From positions 144,338-208,337 of the forward strand of contig JAIKZI010000039.1 of assembly GCA_024682375.1 (NCBI GenBank): a stretch of DNA of 64,000 bases, written 5' to 3'. Source of the DNA: Lachnospiraceae bacterium (GTDB lineage: Bacteria; Bacillota; Clostridia; Lachnospirales; Lachnospiraceae). Below are positions 26,035 through 34,981 of this stretch, piece by piece; position 1 is the first letter of the stretch; the number at the start of each line of letters is the position of its first letter. The translations under genes were made by a program, and so were the position numbers. The notes under the pieces were generated by a model. That model searched no databases. It saw nothing but the letters and a program-made list of their open reading frames with translations, and had not been told where the DNA came from.

Positions 26035-27019
26035 CTTCTTCCTTCTCCTCCCTAATCACTTTTGTCACTCTAACTGCGTATTGCTTGCCTCGGGTTCCTG
26101 GAAGACCCGTGAATTTCAAAATGTCTCCGACATAAACTGAAAGTTCGTCATCGACCTTACTATCTAGTCTTATAATATCACCAGGACGTAGACTCGAGAA
26201 ATCATGAACTGAAATAGATGATTTTCCAAGGACTACGTTAACTGGAATAGCCGACTTATTAATCAATCTTTCAACTGTAGAATTGTAAGTCTGATCATCT
26301 TTCTCTTGCATATTTGAATACCAGAATTTAGTATTCAACTTATCCATGATCGGTTCAAGTGTAATGTATGGTAAACATACATTCATCAAACCTTCGACAT
26401 CACCTATCTTGATATTTACCGTAATAACGGCTGTCATTTCAGAAGGCGAAATAATCTGTGCGAACTGTGAATTGGTCTCTATTCGCTCCATTCTAGGATT
26501 AACATCTAAAACATTAGCCCAAGGTTCACGAAGCAAATTAACACATACATTCATGATTCGCTCTATAAGTAGAAGCTCAATTTCCGAGAAATCCCTCAAT
26601 TTATCAATAGGATCTCCATTTCCACCAAGCAATCTATCAACAATAGCGTACCCCAGTTTAGAAGCCATTTCAATGATGATATTTCCCTTTAAAGGCGAAA
26701 AATCAATAACTCCAAGGAGTACTGGATTCGAAAGAGCATTCGAAAATTCCATATATGAAATCGCTTCTGCGTTCATAACTTCAACCTGAATATTCTTTCG
26801 TAAATAAATTGGCAGGTTAGTAGATAATAATCGGCCGTAATGTTCAAAAATCATCTCTAGAGTACGAAGATGTTCTTTCGAGAATTTGGAAGGACGTGCA
26901 AAGTCATACTCTTTCACCTGATTTTCACTATTCTTTTTCATTTCCTCGGCATCTACTTCACCGCTGTTTAGAGCTTGAAGCAGACTATCGATTTCGCTCT
27001 GTGAAAGTACGTCACCCAC
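26027..27019 (-). CDS. fliM: Flagellar motor switch protein FliM
   Basis: FliM links CheY-P to rotor switching. The N-terminal peptide LSQSEIDSLLQAL (5-17) is the CheY-P binding site. The middle domain contains GSKLGYAIVDRLLGGNG-like text (about 120-140: MASKLGYAIVDRLLGGNGDP), and the C-terminal SpoA-like domain follows (VVLGKSSISVHDFSSLRPGDII). The start is GTG at 27019; the upstream AAGGTGG is a plausible but imperfect ribosome binding site. Length 330 is normal. It is followed by fliY with an 8-nt overlap. Confidence 0.95.
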   Translation of the reverse strand: MGDVLSQSEIDSLLQALNSGEVDAEEMKKNSENQVKEYDFARPSKFSKEHLRTLEMIFEHYGRLLSTNLPIYLRKNIQVEVMNAEAISYMEFSNALSNPVLLGVIDFSPLKGNIIIEMASKLGYAIVDRLLGGNGDPIDKLRDFSEIELLLIERIMNVCVNLLREPWANVLDVNPRMERIETNSQFAQIISPSEMTAVITVNIKIGDVEGLMNVCLPYITLEPIMDKLNTKFWYSNMQEKDDQTYNSTVERLINKSAIPVNVVLGKSSISVHDFSSLRPGDIIRLDSKVDDELSVYVGDILKFTGLPGTRGKQYAVRVTKVIREEKEEDE

Positions 27020-27074
27020 GGTCGATTCTCACCACCTTCCTGTAAAAAAGACCTATATAACACATAAGATATTA

Positions 27075-27590
27075 TTACTGCTTTGGCTGAATAACAGCTT
27101 TTGCAAATCCGACAGCGGAAACAACATCTCCTCCGAATGAATTAGCAAGTTCATCCTTGATCTGATCCTGGATATCCTGCTTCTTTTCATTGAAGTTATC
27201 GCATGTATACTGTGAAACGATATCATTTACAGCTCTCTGAATAACACCGTCATATGTGTTCATAGTATCTTTAGTATAAGTTCCGGCCTTATAGCCATCG
27301 CTTTCCTTGTTAATATTGATAACAATCTTAACAAGTGCTACACCACCATCAGATAGAGATATTGTCATATCATCTGCAGGTGTGTAAGCTTCAGTTGTTT
27401 CAAGTGATGTACTTGAACCACTCGTGGACTGTCCAGCGGATAGATCCAAATCAATTGCTCCAGCAACTTTTGAAATCAACTCATTCGCTTTCTTAGTTTC
27501 AGGCATAATAGTAAAAGTAAGTAAAGCTGTTAGCACTAGATTTACAAGGACCAGCACTAGGGTGATCAATGTAATAATACTTTTTTTCAT
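27075..27590 (-). CDS. fliL: Flagellar basal body-associated protein FliL
   Basis: FliL surrounds the stator and supports torque. The 171-residue protein has one membrane helix (about 4-26) and an outer domain with VALVKIVININKESDGYK and the C-terminal pattern of FliL. The ORF track begins at TTG 27611, but the AAGGGG ribosome binding site lies inside that extension; the ATG at 27590 (MKKSIITLITLVL) is the likely start. It follows motB, as in other Firmicutes. Confidence 0.9.
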   Translation of the reverse strand: MKKSIITLITLVLVLVNLVLTALLTFTIMPETKKANELISKVAGAIDLDLSAGQSTSGSSTSLETTEAYTPADDMTISLSDGGVALVKIVININKESDGYKAGTYTKDTMNTYDGVIQRAVNDIVSQYTCDNFNEKKQDIQDQIKDELANSFGGDVVSAVGFAKAVIQPKQ

Positions 27591-27623
27591 AACTTTAAAT
27601 ACCCCTTTCAAAAAGTAAGTAAT

Positions 27624-28577
27624 TTAATTAGTTGTATTATCCAAATTAGAATTCATGTCGTTGTAAATCTTTACGACTACTCTTCTGTTCAAAGCGCGGT
27701 TCTCAGCTGTATCATTTGGAGCTATCGGGTCCCACTCACCACGACCAGAATATATAACATGTGAAGGATCTAAATTAGTATTTGCTTTTACAAAGTTTGC
27801 AATATCAAGAGCTCTGTACATAGATAAAACATCATTGCTCTCGATTTTAGCTGTGTGCATTGGAACATTATCAGTATGTCCTTCTATTAGAATAGTATTT
27901 TCTGAGTAACCATTCAATATCGCACTCAATTTCTTTAGAAAAGGTTCAGCATCTTTCTTGTGATCATATTTACCGCTGGCAAATAAAACCGCACCATTCA
28001 TGGTGATTTCTACATACTGACCATTAGATTTGATATCGACAAGATTCTGAATACCACTTTTTTCCATAGCTTCAGTGATATCTTCTTCCATCTTCTCACT
28101 TTGAGCGGCTCCCTTTTTTTCAAACTCTTCGGTAAGTTCCTCATCGGTTTTACCTGAGCCACCCTTATATGTACTCTCTTTATCACCATCTACAAGTGAT
28201 CTTGAAGTACCTGTAGTTCCGGCAACATTTCCAGTTGTTCCATCATTATCCGCATCAGCTTGACCGCCGTTTTGCTTATTATCCTTATCTCCATGCTTAC
28301 CAGAAGAAGCATTGAAAAAAGAATTAAACTGCTGCAAGGCACTTACACCTGATGAAATAAGGCTTCCTTCCTGAGTACTGATTGTTGTACCACCGGCAGG
28401 AAGAACTGAGAAGCTCTGCTGCAATGACTGTACTACCATCTCGTATTTCTCAGCATCTACAGATGACATTGAGAAAAGTAATACGAAGAAGCAAAGGAGC
28501 AGATTCATCAGATCCGAGAAAGTCGCCATCCAAGCTGGCGAGCCCTTTGGAACTTCCGGCTCTTTCTTCCTAGCCAT
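27624..28577 (-). CDS. motB: Stator protein MotB/PomB type
   Basis: MotB anchors the stator to peptidoglycan and carries the ion-binding Asp. The single membrane helix at about 17-40 (TFSDLMNLLLCFFVLLFSMS) contains the ion-coordinating Asp22. The Cys-Phe-Phe-Val-Leu-Leu pattern resembles sodium-type PomB more than proton-type MotB. A Gly/Asp/Thr-rich linker (about 95-160) and an OmpA-like peptidoglycan domain (about 190-310: ILIEGHTDNVPM, SGRGEWDPIAPNDTAENRALNRRV) follow. It overlaps the motA stop by one base. Ion choice is an inference. Confidence 0.92.
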   Translation of the reverse strand: MARKKEPEVPKGSPAWMATFSDLMNLLLCFFVLLFSMSSVDAEKYEMVVQSLQQSFSVLPAGGTTISTQEGSLISSGVSALQQFNSFFNASSGKHGDKDNKQNGGQADADNDGTTGNVAGTTGTSRSLVDGDKESTYKGGSGKTDEELTEEFEKKGAAQSEKMEEDITEAMEKSGIQNLVDIKSNGQYVEITMNGAVLFASGKYDHKKDAEPFLKKLSAILNGYSENTILIEGHTDNVPMHTAKIESNDVLSMYRALDIANFVKANTNLDPSHVIYSGRGEWDPIAPNDTAENRALNRRVVVKIYNDMNSNLDNTTN

Positions 28578-29371
28578 TAGCCTTCACCTCCGCCATCATC
28601 ACTAGACGCAACTGCTTCACGTGCTTTAGGTGAAAGGAATGTCTTAAGTTTCTCTTCAATTACTCGAGGGTTTTCACCTGCCTGAATTGAAAGGATACCT
28701 TCTACGACAACTTCCTTCATCATAAGTTCATGGGATGTATTATCCTTTAACTTCTCAGAAAGAGGACCGAAAATCCAGTTTGCAAGAAGTGAACCGTACA
28801 TAGTTGTAATCAAGGCAACGGCCATGGCAGGTCCGATAGATGCGGCATCTGACATGTTCTGAAGCATGATGATAAGACCGATCAAGGTACCGATCATACC
28901 CCAGGCGGGGCCCATTTCTCCGACACGGTCAAGAACGCCTGTTACCTTCTTATGTCTGCCTTCGATAGCGGAAAGTTCTGTTTCAAGAATTCCTCTAACT
29001 AAGTCTGGATCTGTACCATCGACAACTAGCATAATGCCTTTTCTAAGGAAAGGATCTTCGATTCCTTGAGTTGCCTCATCCAGAGCAAGAAGTCCTTCTT
29101 TTCGAGCTGTATTTGAAAGTCCAATGATAGTACTAATAGATTCAGCTGGATTCTGTTTTGATGGTTCCTTTAATGCTAATGTAAGTCCTTTTAGACCGTT
29201 TATGAATTCATCCATCTTATAGGAAGCCATCGTAGCTCCCAAAGCACCACCTACTGTAATGAGTAGTGATGGAGGGTCAATGAACCAGGCAAAGTTACCA
29301 CCACCTGAGAGGATACCGAATATAAGGAAGAAGGTACATAAACCAAATCCAATAAGAGATGCTAAATCCAC
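28577..29371 (-). CDS. motA: Stator protein MotA/PomA type
   Basis: MotA forms the pentamer around MotB and pushes on FliG. The 264-residue product has four membrane helices (about 2-20, 27-45, 150-170, 180-202) and a cytosolic loop with charged residues. Family segments are GGALGATMASY, GMIGTLIGLIIMLQNM and GPAMAVALITTMYGSLLANWIF. It is the first gene after a hairpin and promoter that separate it from flgE, so stator and downstream genes can be transcribed independently. Confidence 0.95.
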   Translation of the reverse strand: MDLASLIGFGLCTFFLIFGILSGGGNFAWFIDPPSLLITVGGALGATMASYKMDEFINGLKGLTLALKEPSKQNPAESISTIIGLSNTARKEGLLALDEATQGIEDPFLRKGIMLVVDGTDPDLVRGILETELSAIEGRHKKVTGVLDRVGEMGPAWGMIGTLIGLIIMLQNMSDAASIGPAMAVALITTMYGSLLANWIFGPLSEKLKDNTSHELMMKEVVVEGILSIQAGENPRVIEEKLKTFLSPKAREAVASSDDGGGEG

Positions 29372-29457
29372 TTAATACCACCAGCCTTTCTTTCTTAATA
29401 AAAATCATAATTTATTAAAAAAGTGCACAAAATTTCCAATAATAATACTACAAATTT

Positions 29458-29486
29458 ATCATACAAGATTTATAAATGTTTGTCCA
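29458..29486 (-). promoter_or_regulatory. Sigma-A type promoter upstream of motA
   Basis: Minus strand: TGGACA, 17-nt spacer, TATGAT, each one mismatch from consensus, ending about 87 nt before the motA start. It lies just beyond a perfect hairpin after flgE. No sigma-28 style box (TAAA, then GCCGATAA) is seen here. Confidence 0.75.
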
Positions 29487-29521
29487 CTTTTATTTCCTAT
29501 ATCTAGTATAAGCTAAATAAG

Positions 29522-29554
29522 CCACATACAAGAAATATGCTTTCTTGTATGTGG
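29522..29554 (-). terminator. Probable terminator hairpin between flgE and motA
   Basis: CCACATACAAGAAA and TTTCTTGTATGTGG form a perfect 14-pair stem with a 5-nt loop, 27 nt after the flgE stop. On the minus-strand transcript it is followed by CTTATTTAGC, a weak T tract, so termination may be partial. It divides the fla/che locus into a basal body/hook part and a stator/export/chemotaxis part. Confidence 0.75.
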
Positions 29555-29580
29555 TTATAAAGCTATAAGTTTAAAGAGTT

Positions 29581-31260
29581 TTATCTCTTAAGGTTAACCA
29601 ATTCTTCAAGAAGTGTATCAGAAACTGTGATAATTCTTGAGTTGGCCTGGAAACCTCTCTGTGTAGTAATCATGTTTGTAAATTCTCTAGCCAAGTCTAC
29701 GTTTGACATTTCAAGCTGACCTGTTGACATCTTTCCGCCATCACCAGATACATCTACACCGACACCATCAAACTCTCCTGAGTTAAGTGTCTGTCCATAA
29801 CAGTTATTTCCTAAACTTTCAAGACCAGAAGGGTTAGCGAAATGTGCTACTGCTATCTGTCCTAAAAGAACTGTATTACCATTGTCATAAGATCCAAAAA
29901 TCTTACCACTCTGATCTACTGAAAGACCAGTCATATTTCCTAGCTTTTTACCAGCGCCAAGCTTTCCTGATGTATCTCCTCTTAAAAGACCTACTGTTGA
30001 AGCTGCGCCATTGTCTGCAACTTTTATCTGTGAAAAGTCGATGTCTACATTCTGGAAATTAACTCCAAGTGCAGACATATTAAGTGTAACCGAATTGCTA
30101 CCAGCCTCATTTACGTATGAGAATGAACCATCTGCTGGATTGAACTTAACAGTGAAGTCAGTAGAATTCTTCTCAAGAACAAGCTGTCCACCGCCATTTA
30201 TAGTTCTAGAAACCGCATTTGCAGCAACAGCATCTGTAATTCCATACATTTCAGAAAGAGCAAAGAACTTTGTCTCTCCAGATGTAGCACCAGTAAATGT
30301 ACATCCATACACTCCATTTTGCTGAGTGATAGTTCCATCTGAAGTAAATGTTTCAGATGTACCTGTAGAGTTATTTGCTACAGTTGAAATCGTAGATGAG
30401 TTAAGTCCTACAGTAGCTGAAGTAAACTTAGAAGCATCAAGTGTATATGATGATTCTCTAGTTCTATTCTGACCAAACAATGTAGAAATTGTTGCATCGG
30501 TAATAGTTACACCAGCCTGATTATTTGCACCCTGTAAAATATCATTTCCAGCCTGATCTGTAATACCTGTAAGGCTTACATAGAATTCACCTTCATCAGT
30601 ATTTGCTGAATGAAGTGAAAACTTAGCTGTATATGCATATCCGAGTGAATCATAAAACTGAAGACTCATTACATATCCATTTTCACCAGTTAAAACTGCT
30701 GTGTTTTTATCAAGGATACCGCTTGCTGAAGCCTTTGTTGTAGCTTCAGGCTGTGAAGTTTTATTTTCTGCAGACATAACACGAAGAGGCTGTACTGTAT
30801 CCTGACGAATTGTCTGAGTTTCCTGATCAACTCCCCAGCCCTGTACTAAATAACCTGTAGTTGTCATCGCAAGGTTACCTGCTGCATCTACGTAAAATGA
30901 TCCTGCACGAGTGAATACATTCTGAACACCGTTAGAAACGATGAAGAAGTTAGTATTTTGAGCGTCCGTGAATTTGATATCCAAAGCCTCTCCTGTACTT
31001 TCAGAAGCACCGCCGGCCTCGATTGAAACCTTTGTAGCACCTGCAGTAACACCAAGACCGATCTGGTTGGCATTCTTACCACCGAGGGTCTCTGAAGGGC
31101 CTGACGCACCAGAAGTTGTCTGGTACATGATATCCTGGAATGTAGTTGATGATGATTTGAACGCCAGTGTGTTAACGTTAGAGATATTATTACCAATTAC
31201 ATCCATTTTAGTCTGGTGAGTACGAAGACCTGATACACCAGAATATAATGCTCTCATCAT
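29581..31260 (-). CDS. flgE: Flagellar hook protein FlgE
   Basis: FlgE builds the hook. The 559-residue protein has the N-terminal rod/hook signature (LYSGVSGLRTHQTKMDVIGNNISNVNTLAFKSS, residues 5-37), a large variable middle, and the C-terminal coiled-coil MSNVDLAREFTNMITTQRGFQANSRIITVSDTLLEELVNL. Both polymerising ends are intact. In many clostridial operons a small flbD gene lies between flgE and motA; here that space holds a terminator and promoter instead. The 97-nt leader before flgE is rich in hairpins. Confidence 0.96.
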   Translation of the reverse strand: MMRALYSGVSGLRTHQTKMDVIGNNISNVNTLAFKSSSTTFQDIMYQTTSGASGPSETLGGKNANQIGLGVTAGATKVSIEAGGASESTGEALDIKFTDAQNTNFFIVSNGVQNVFTRAGSFYVDAAGNLAMTTTGYLVQGWGVDQETQTIRQDTVQPLRVMSAENKTSQPEATTKASASGILDKNTAVLTGENGYVMSLQFYDSLGYAYTAKFSLHSANTDEGEFYVSLTGITDQAGNDILQGANNQAGVTITDATISTLFGQNRTRESSYTLDASKFTSATVGLNSSTISTVANNSTGTSETFTSDGTITQQNGVYGCTFTGATSGETKFFALSEMYGITDAVAANAVSRTINGGGQLVLEKNSTDFTVKFNPADGSFSYVNEAGSNSVTLNMSALGVNFQNVDIDFSQIKVADNGAASTVGLLRGDTSGKLGAGKKLGNMTGLSVDQSGKIFGSYDNGNTVLLGQIAVAHFANPSGLESLGNNCYGQTLNSGEFDGVGVDVSGDGGKMSTGQLEMSNVDLAREFTNMITTQRGFQANSRIITVSDTLLEELVNLKR

Positions 31261-31274
31261 AGGGCATGACCTCC

Positions 31275-31348
31275 AATCAGCTGTGATTAGAATTTTTCAT
31301 CGCGTCTGTCGGTCGGCGATGAACTAAGCTTCCATAAGGTCCAGCTTA
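31275..31348 (-). other. Three consecutive hairpins in the leader of flgE
   Basis: The 97-nt spacer before flgE contains, in transcript order, TAAGCT-N12-AGCTTA (31325-31348), TTCATCGC-N12-GCGATGAA (31296-31323) and AATCA-N4-TGATT (31275-31288). The last ends directly before the GGAGG ribosome binding site. The first loop carries two GGA triplets. No T run follows any stem, so this is more likely a translational or stability element than a terminator. Confidence 0.6.
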
Positions 31349-31357
31349 AATAAATTT

Positions 31358-31765
31358 CTATGCAATCACAGCACCATCAATATTAGTAAAAACATTATGC
31401 TCCGTAGTAGAATTTTCATCCATGGCAGTAACTACGGTATGCGAAGGAACATTGACGATAAACGCCATTTTATCGACCATTACAAGTGAGTCGTTGATTC
31501 CTTTCTCATAAGCCATCTGTATGCCATTTGACAATCTCTCGCTCTGCTCAGGTGATAGCGAAATTGATCTCTCCATAAGTCGGTTAGCCGCATGTTTTGA
31601 GAACTTAACTTCCGATGTATTCCCGATTACATCTTCCATCTTGCCAGAAAGCACATCTTTAAAAGAAGTAGCATCCTTTGCTTGATTGGCTGGCTTACTT
31701 ATCTTTCCCAAATACTGATTTTGTATCTGTTCAATCGAAGTAAAGTTTCCATCTAGTCGATTCAC
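31358..31765 (-). CDS. Flagellar operon protein, TIGR02530 family
   Basis: The 135-residue protein has a polar N-terminus and a conserved core VKFSKHAANRLMERSISLSP (about 53-72), then ERLSNGIQMAYEKGINDSLVMVDKMAFIVNVPSHTVVTAMD. This matches the TIGR02530 family, found only in flagellar operons of Firmicutes and relatives, almost always between flgD and flgE as here. Its molecular role is not established; a hook-assembly function is inferred from position. Spacing to flgD is 52 nt. Confidence 0.88.
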   Translation of the reverse strand: MNRLDGNFTSIEQIQNQYLGKISKPANQAKDATSFKDVLSGKMEDVIGNTSEVKFSKHAANRLMERSISLSPEQSERLSNGIQMAYEKGINDSLVMVDKMAFIVNVPSHTVVTAMDENSTTEHNVFTNIDGAVIA

Positions 31766-31817
31766 TTTTCTCGTTCCTCCTTTCTATGCAAAAATCCTTT
31801 TCAAACTATTATATCGG

Positions 31818-32477
31818 CTAGTTTGAATTTTTCTTTAGTTCTTCTAGTCTAGAAGTTAACTCTGTAATCTTTGCTAGATCTCCAGGAGCAACAAACTGCT
31901 TTGTATAAGCAGAAAATGAATCATATAGATTAATAACTGCTGTAAGCTGCTTCTCATTATCAAGTGTGAAATGTTCCTTGTCAGGAAGCTGAGATACCAT
32001 ACTGTTAAGTGTTGATGCAGCCATTGTAGATTCATAATACTGTGAATCCTTGATTGAGATAACCTTATCTACATCGAAGTCCTTTCCGTTTACATTGATA
32101 TACATAGTGTCATCTTTTTTTGTTGTATAATCTACAACTCCAGTTACAAGGCCGTCATCAGAATCTACAGTTACATACTTACCAATAAGTGATCCTGCAG
32201 AAATACTGTCAACGCTTCCAGCAACATTCTGAGTAGCTTCTACCTGTGAGAATGTAGCCATTTCAGATACATATTCTGAGTTCTGAGTAGGTTCCATCGG
32301 ATCCTGGTACTGCATTTCAGCTGCCAAAAGTTTTAGGAACATGTTCTTATCAAAACTTGTATTGCCCTTTGCTTTATCTGCTGCTGTTTTAGCACCAGTT
32401 CCAGCACTGTCATAAGCTTTCTTAGCATTTGCTTCATTTGCCATCTGTCCATTAGAGACATCCATCCAAATTGCCAT
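31818..32477 (-). CDS. flgD: Flagellar hook cap/assembly protein FlgD
   Basis: FlgD caps the growing hook. The conserved N-terminal region is present: FDKNMFLKLLAAEMQYQDPMEPTQNSEYVSEMATFSQVEAT (about 43-83), followed by a domain that binds near VTGVVDYTTKKDDTMYINVNGKDFDVDKV. The 219-residue length is on the short side and typical of clostridial forms. It follows fliK, the ruler that FlgD works with, by 18 nt. Confidence 0.93.
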   Translation of the reverse strand: MAIWMDVSNGQMANEANAKKAYDSAGTGAKTAADKAKGNTSFDKNMFLKLLAAEMQYQDPMEPTQNSEYVSEMATFSQVEATQNVAGSVDSISAGSLIGKYVTVDSDDGLVTGVVDYTTKKDDTMYINVNGKDFDVDKVISIKDSQYYESTMAASTLNSMVSQLPDKEHFTLDNEKQLTAVINLYDSFSAYTKQFVAPGDLAKITELTSRLEELKKNSN

Positions 32478-32495
32478 TTACTTATCTCCTTTCCA

Positions 32496-34085
32496 TCAAG
32501 CCTGGTAATTAAGTGTATTACCCTGAGCTTTCATAATTTTTGCTGTTAAAACTTCCTCATCAGTCATAAGTCCCTGCAAATCATCCAAATTATTCAAATC
32601 AATTCTGTGAAGTCGATTACCCTTTTCAGAATTCTCATTTGACTCTTCTTTCTGATGATTTTCGCCATTCATATTCATATCCATGGCTTCACTTTTTTCC
32701 TGATTCTCTTTAAATTCATGAGTTCCAACAGAAATTTCAACAGAGTCGACCTTCATGCCCTGGTCTTTAAACCTATCCTGAAGTATCGCCAACTGAGTCT
32801 CAAGTGCAGCTTTTACTGTTTCGTTCTGAGCTAAAATCTTAGCCTTGACTGCTCCATCTTTAGATGTAATTTCCATGAAAATCTTTCCTAATTCTTCTGG
32901 ATTAAGAACCATCTCCATAGTATGAACAGAATCAGTCAATGTGACCTTTGCATTCTGAACCATCTTATCAATCATTGATGAAACATCTACTTTTACAGTT
33001 CCCAAAGAAGCTGTAGTAACTTCGATTTCAGTAGCATTTGCATTCAATTCAAAAGTATTAACAACCTGATTATTTTCAGGATTTACCTTTATATTCTGGT
33101 TGTTCTGATTCTGGGAAAAAAGATTGCTAGAATTATCATTCTGCATATTCTTCTCATTTTTGTTTAGAACTTTTGAAACGAGGTCATTTGAAACGCCTGT
33201 CTGGCTTTCATTTTCCGCCTCTTCTCTAAATGAAGTAGACTTCTCTTCAGCCTTTGTTCTGAAATCCTCAACAATGACTTTTGTATCAGCATTTGTTTCA
33301 GGATTCTCTTCTGAAACAATTTTGTCATTTATAGGATTCCTTGTTTCATCAACCACATTTTCATCCATTCCTGTTATATTCTGAATAACTTGATTAAAAT
33401 CAACTTCTTCTTCAGGAACAGCTGTTAATCCAAGTTCTGATAAATCCAGATTATTAACTAAATCTTTCAAATCAGAAATCAACTCTTTCATGCCATCAAC
33501 ATTTAAAAGTGAAATAGGATCACTTACGTCAAGGGCTTCTGAAACAACCATCATCATATTCTTAGGATCTAATAAATCAACGAAATTAAGTCCTAAAGTC
33601 TGCATTGCATTCACAATATCATCTTCGCTGATACCTAGATTCTTTGAAATAACCTTCTTGATTTCTTCTTCAGTTTCCTGATCCAGCTCTACTTTTGATT
33701 CAGTTTTGTTATCTTCGGTGTGAACATCTTTTGTATCCGACTTCGAAGAAGTTTTTGTTTCCTGTCCATTTTTAGCTTCAACAGAATCATTTGGTGTATT
33801 TTCCACTGATTCCATCGAAGAACCCTTCACATCCTGCGAATTAAGGGCAGAATTCTTCGTCAAATCAACTTTTACATTGATTTGAACACTTGTCTTCTTC
33901 GAAGATACAAGTTTAAGAGAATTGTTTGTACTGTCCACTTCTAGTTTTCTATAACTACTCTGACCCATGGACATCATAATATTCTCAAATTTAGAATTGT
34001 CGTTAGAATTGAAATTCTTAACGGACTTGACACCAGCTTCAGGTATTTTAGTGGCAGGAAGTCTTGAAATATCGGCACCTGTCAT
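32496..34085 (-). CDS. fliK: Flagellar hook-length control protein FliK
   Basis: FliK measures hook length and triggers the FlhB switch. The product is long and mostly polar (Asn, Ser, Glu, Lys), with a folded C-terminal domain marked by MVLNPEELGKIFMEITSKDGAVKAKILAQNETVKAALETQLAILQDRFKDQGMKVDSVEISV (about 400-460). The ORF track start at 34103 puts the AGGAGA ribosome binding site inside the coding region, so ATG 34085 (MTGADISRLP) is preferred. It lies between the MotE-like gene and flgD. Confidence 0.92.
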   Translation of the reverse strand: MTGADISRLPATKIPEAGVKSVKNFNSNDNSKFENIMMSMGQSSYRKLEVDSTNNSLKLVSSKKTSVQINVKVDLTKNSALNSQDVKGSSMESVENTPNDSVEAKNGQETKTSSKSDTKDVHTEDNKTESKVELDQETEEEIKKVISKNLGISEDDIVNAMQTLGLNFVDLLDPKNMMMVVSEALDVSDPISLLNVDGMKELISDLKDLVNNLDLSELGLTAVPEEEVDFNQVIQNITGMDENVVDETRNPINDKIVSEENPETNADTKVIVEDFRTKAEEKSTSFREEAENESQTGVSNDLVSKVLNKNEKNMQNDNSSNLFSQNQNNQNIKVNPENNQVVNTFELNANATEIEVTTASLGTVKVDVSSMIDKMVQNAKVTLTDSVHTMEMVLNPEELGKIFMEITSKDGAVKAKILAQNETVKAALETQLAILQDRFKDQGMKVDSVEISVGTHEFKENQEKSEAMDMNMNGENHQKEESNENSEKGNRLHRIDLNNLDDLQGLMTDEEVLTAKIMKAQGNTLNYQA

Positions 34086-34111
34086 ACCACTATCTCCTTT
34101 CATATGGATAT

Positions 34112-34975
34112 CTATTTTGGTTCCATAATCTGCGTTACCTGAGCTGCAACTTCCGCATCCATGGCACCCAAAATTTTACCTCGAGTATCGCTATCCATAG
34201 CATTAAGGATTTTGGCTACCAGAGACAGATTATCTTTCATAGATTCAAAAATTCCTGCAGCCTGAGCCGGCTTCATAGCTGAATAAGTCTCAGCATAGGA
34301 TTTTATCTCTTCAGATTCTTGCTGTTGCTCTAAAACTTCCTTGTATATAGCCTTCGCATTTTCGGGAGAAATGCTCTCATAATACTCCTTATATTCTTTT
34401 ATATCGGGCGCATTATCGGAAAAAACAACCTCTTCATCAAATTTTTTCTTTAAAGCTTCATATTCAGCTTCCTTTTCCTTGTAAGCTTGAAGTTCAGAAG
34501 CTTTTGACTGCAAATCTGCAATCTTTGACTGTGAATCTTGAGCACTCTTTTTTGCTTTCTTAAGCTGTGCTTCTAGATCTTTTATCTTTTCAACTGCGTC
34601 AGAAACAGATGAATACTGATAAGCATCATCTTTTCCCTTTGCACCATCGATATCATTTTCAGTTTCCGGAAGAATTTTATTAATTCCAGGAACATCTTTT
34701 AAAACAGGATATAAAACAGTAGAACCAAATCCACCGACATCCATCTTTATGAGTAAAGCAAAAATTGCAATCCAAACAGCCGCAATAAGTAAAGCCACGA
34801 GAAGTATAATAATTCCGCCGCCTTCATCATCTTCTTCAATATCACTAGCCCCTTCTCTGCCTTCAGCCTTAGCTTTTTTTGCCTCTTCCTTCTTTTGTTT
34901 CTTCAGGGCTTTCTTTTCTTTTCTAGAAAGTTTCTTTTCGTCTTTAGATTCTTTCTCTTCAATTTCTTCAGCCAT
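34112..34975 (-). CDS. MotE-like flagellar protein with MgtE N-terminal-type domain
   Basis: The 287-residue protein has a very basic N-terminus (KKLSRKEKKALKKQKKEEAK), one membrane helix (about 52-76), a coiled coil (about 125-215), and a C-terminal MgtE-N-like helical domain (MKPAQAAGIFESMKDNLSLVAKILNAMDSDTRGKILGAMD, about 232-271). This layout and its place between fliJ and fliK match the Firmicute FliJ-neighbour proteins related to MotE, a periplasmic stator chaperone in alphaproteobacteria. Here the helical domain would lie outside the cell. The role is inferred. Confidence 0.8.
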   Translation of the reverse strand: MAEEIEEKESKDEKKLSRKEKKALKKQKKEEAKKAKAEGREGASDIEEDDEGGGIIILLVALLIAAVWIAIFALLIKMDVGGFGSTVLYPVLKDVPGINKILPETENDIDGAKGKDDAYQYSSVSDAVEKIKDLEAQLKKAKKSAQDSQSKIADLQSKASELQAYKEKEAEYEALKKKFDEEVVFSDNAPDIKEYKEYYESISPENAKAIYKEVLEQQQESEEIKSYAETYSAMKPAQAAGIFESMKDNLSLVAKILNAMDSDTRGKILGAMDAEVAAQVTQIMEPK

Positions 34976-34981
34976 TACTTA

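Noticed and set aside
31304-31340. Sigma-28 promoter before flgE
   Set aside because: GCCGACC resembles the -10 of sigma-28 promoters (GCCGATAA), but the TAAA box is not found at the required spacing.
31261-31357. c-di-GMP riboswitch in the flgE leader
   Set aside because: The spacer is only 97 nt and I do not see the conserved core sequences of either c-di-GMP riboswitch class; it is reported instead as hairpins of unknown role.
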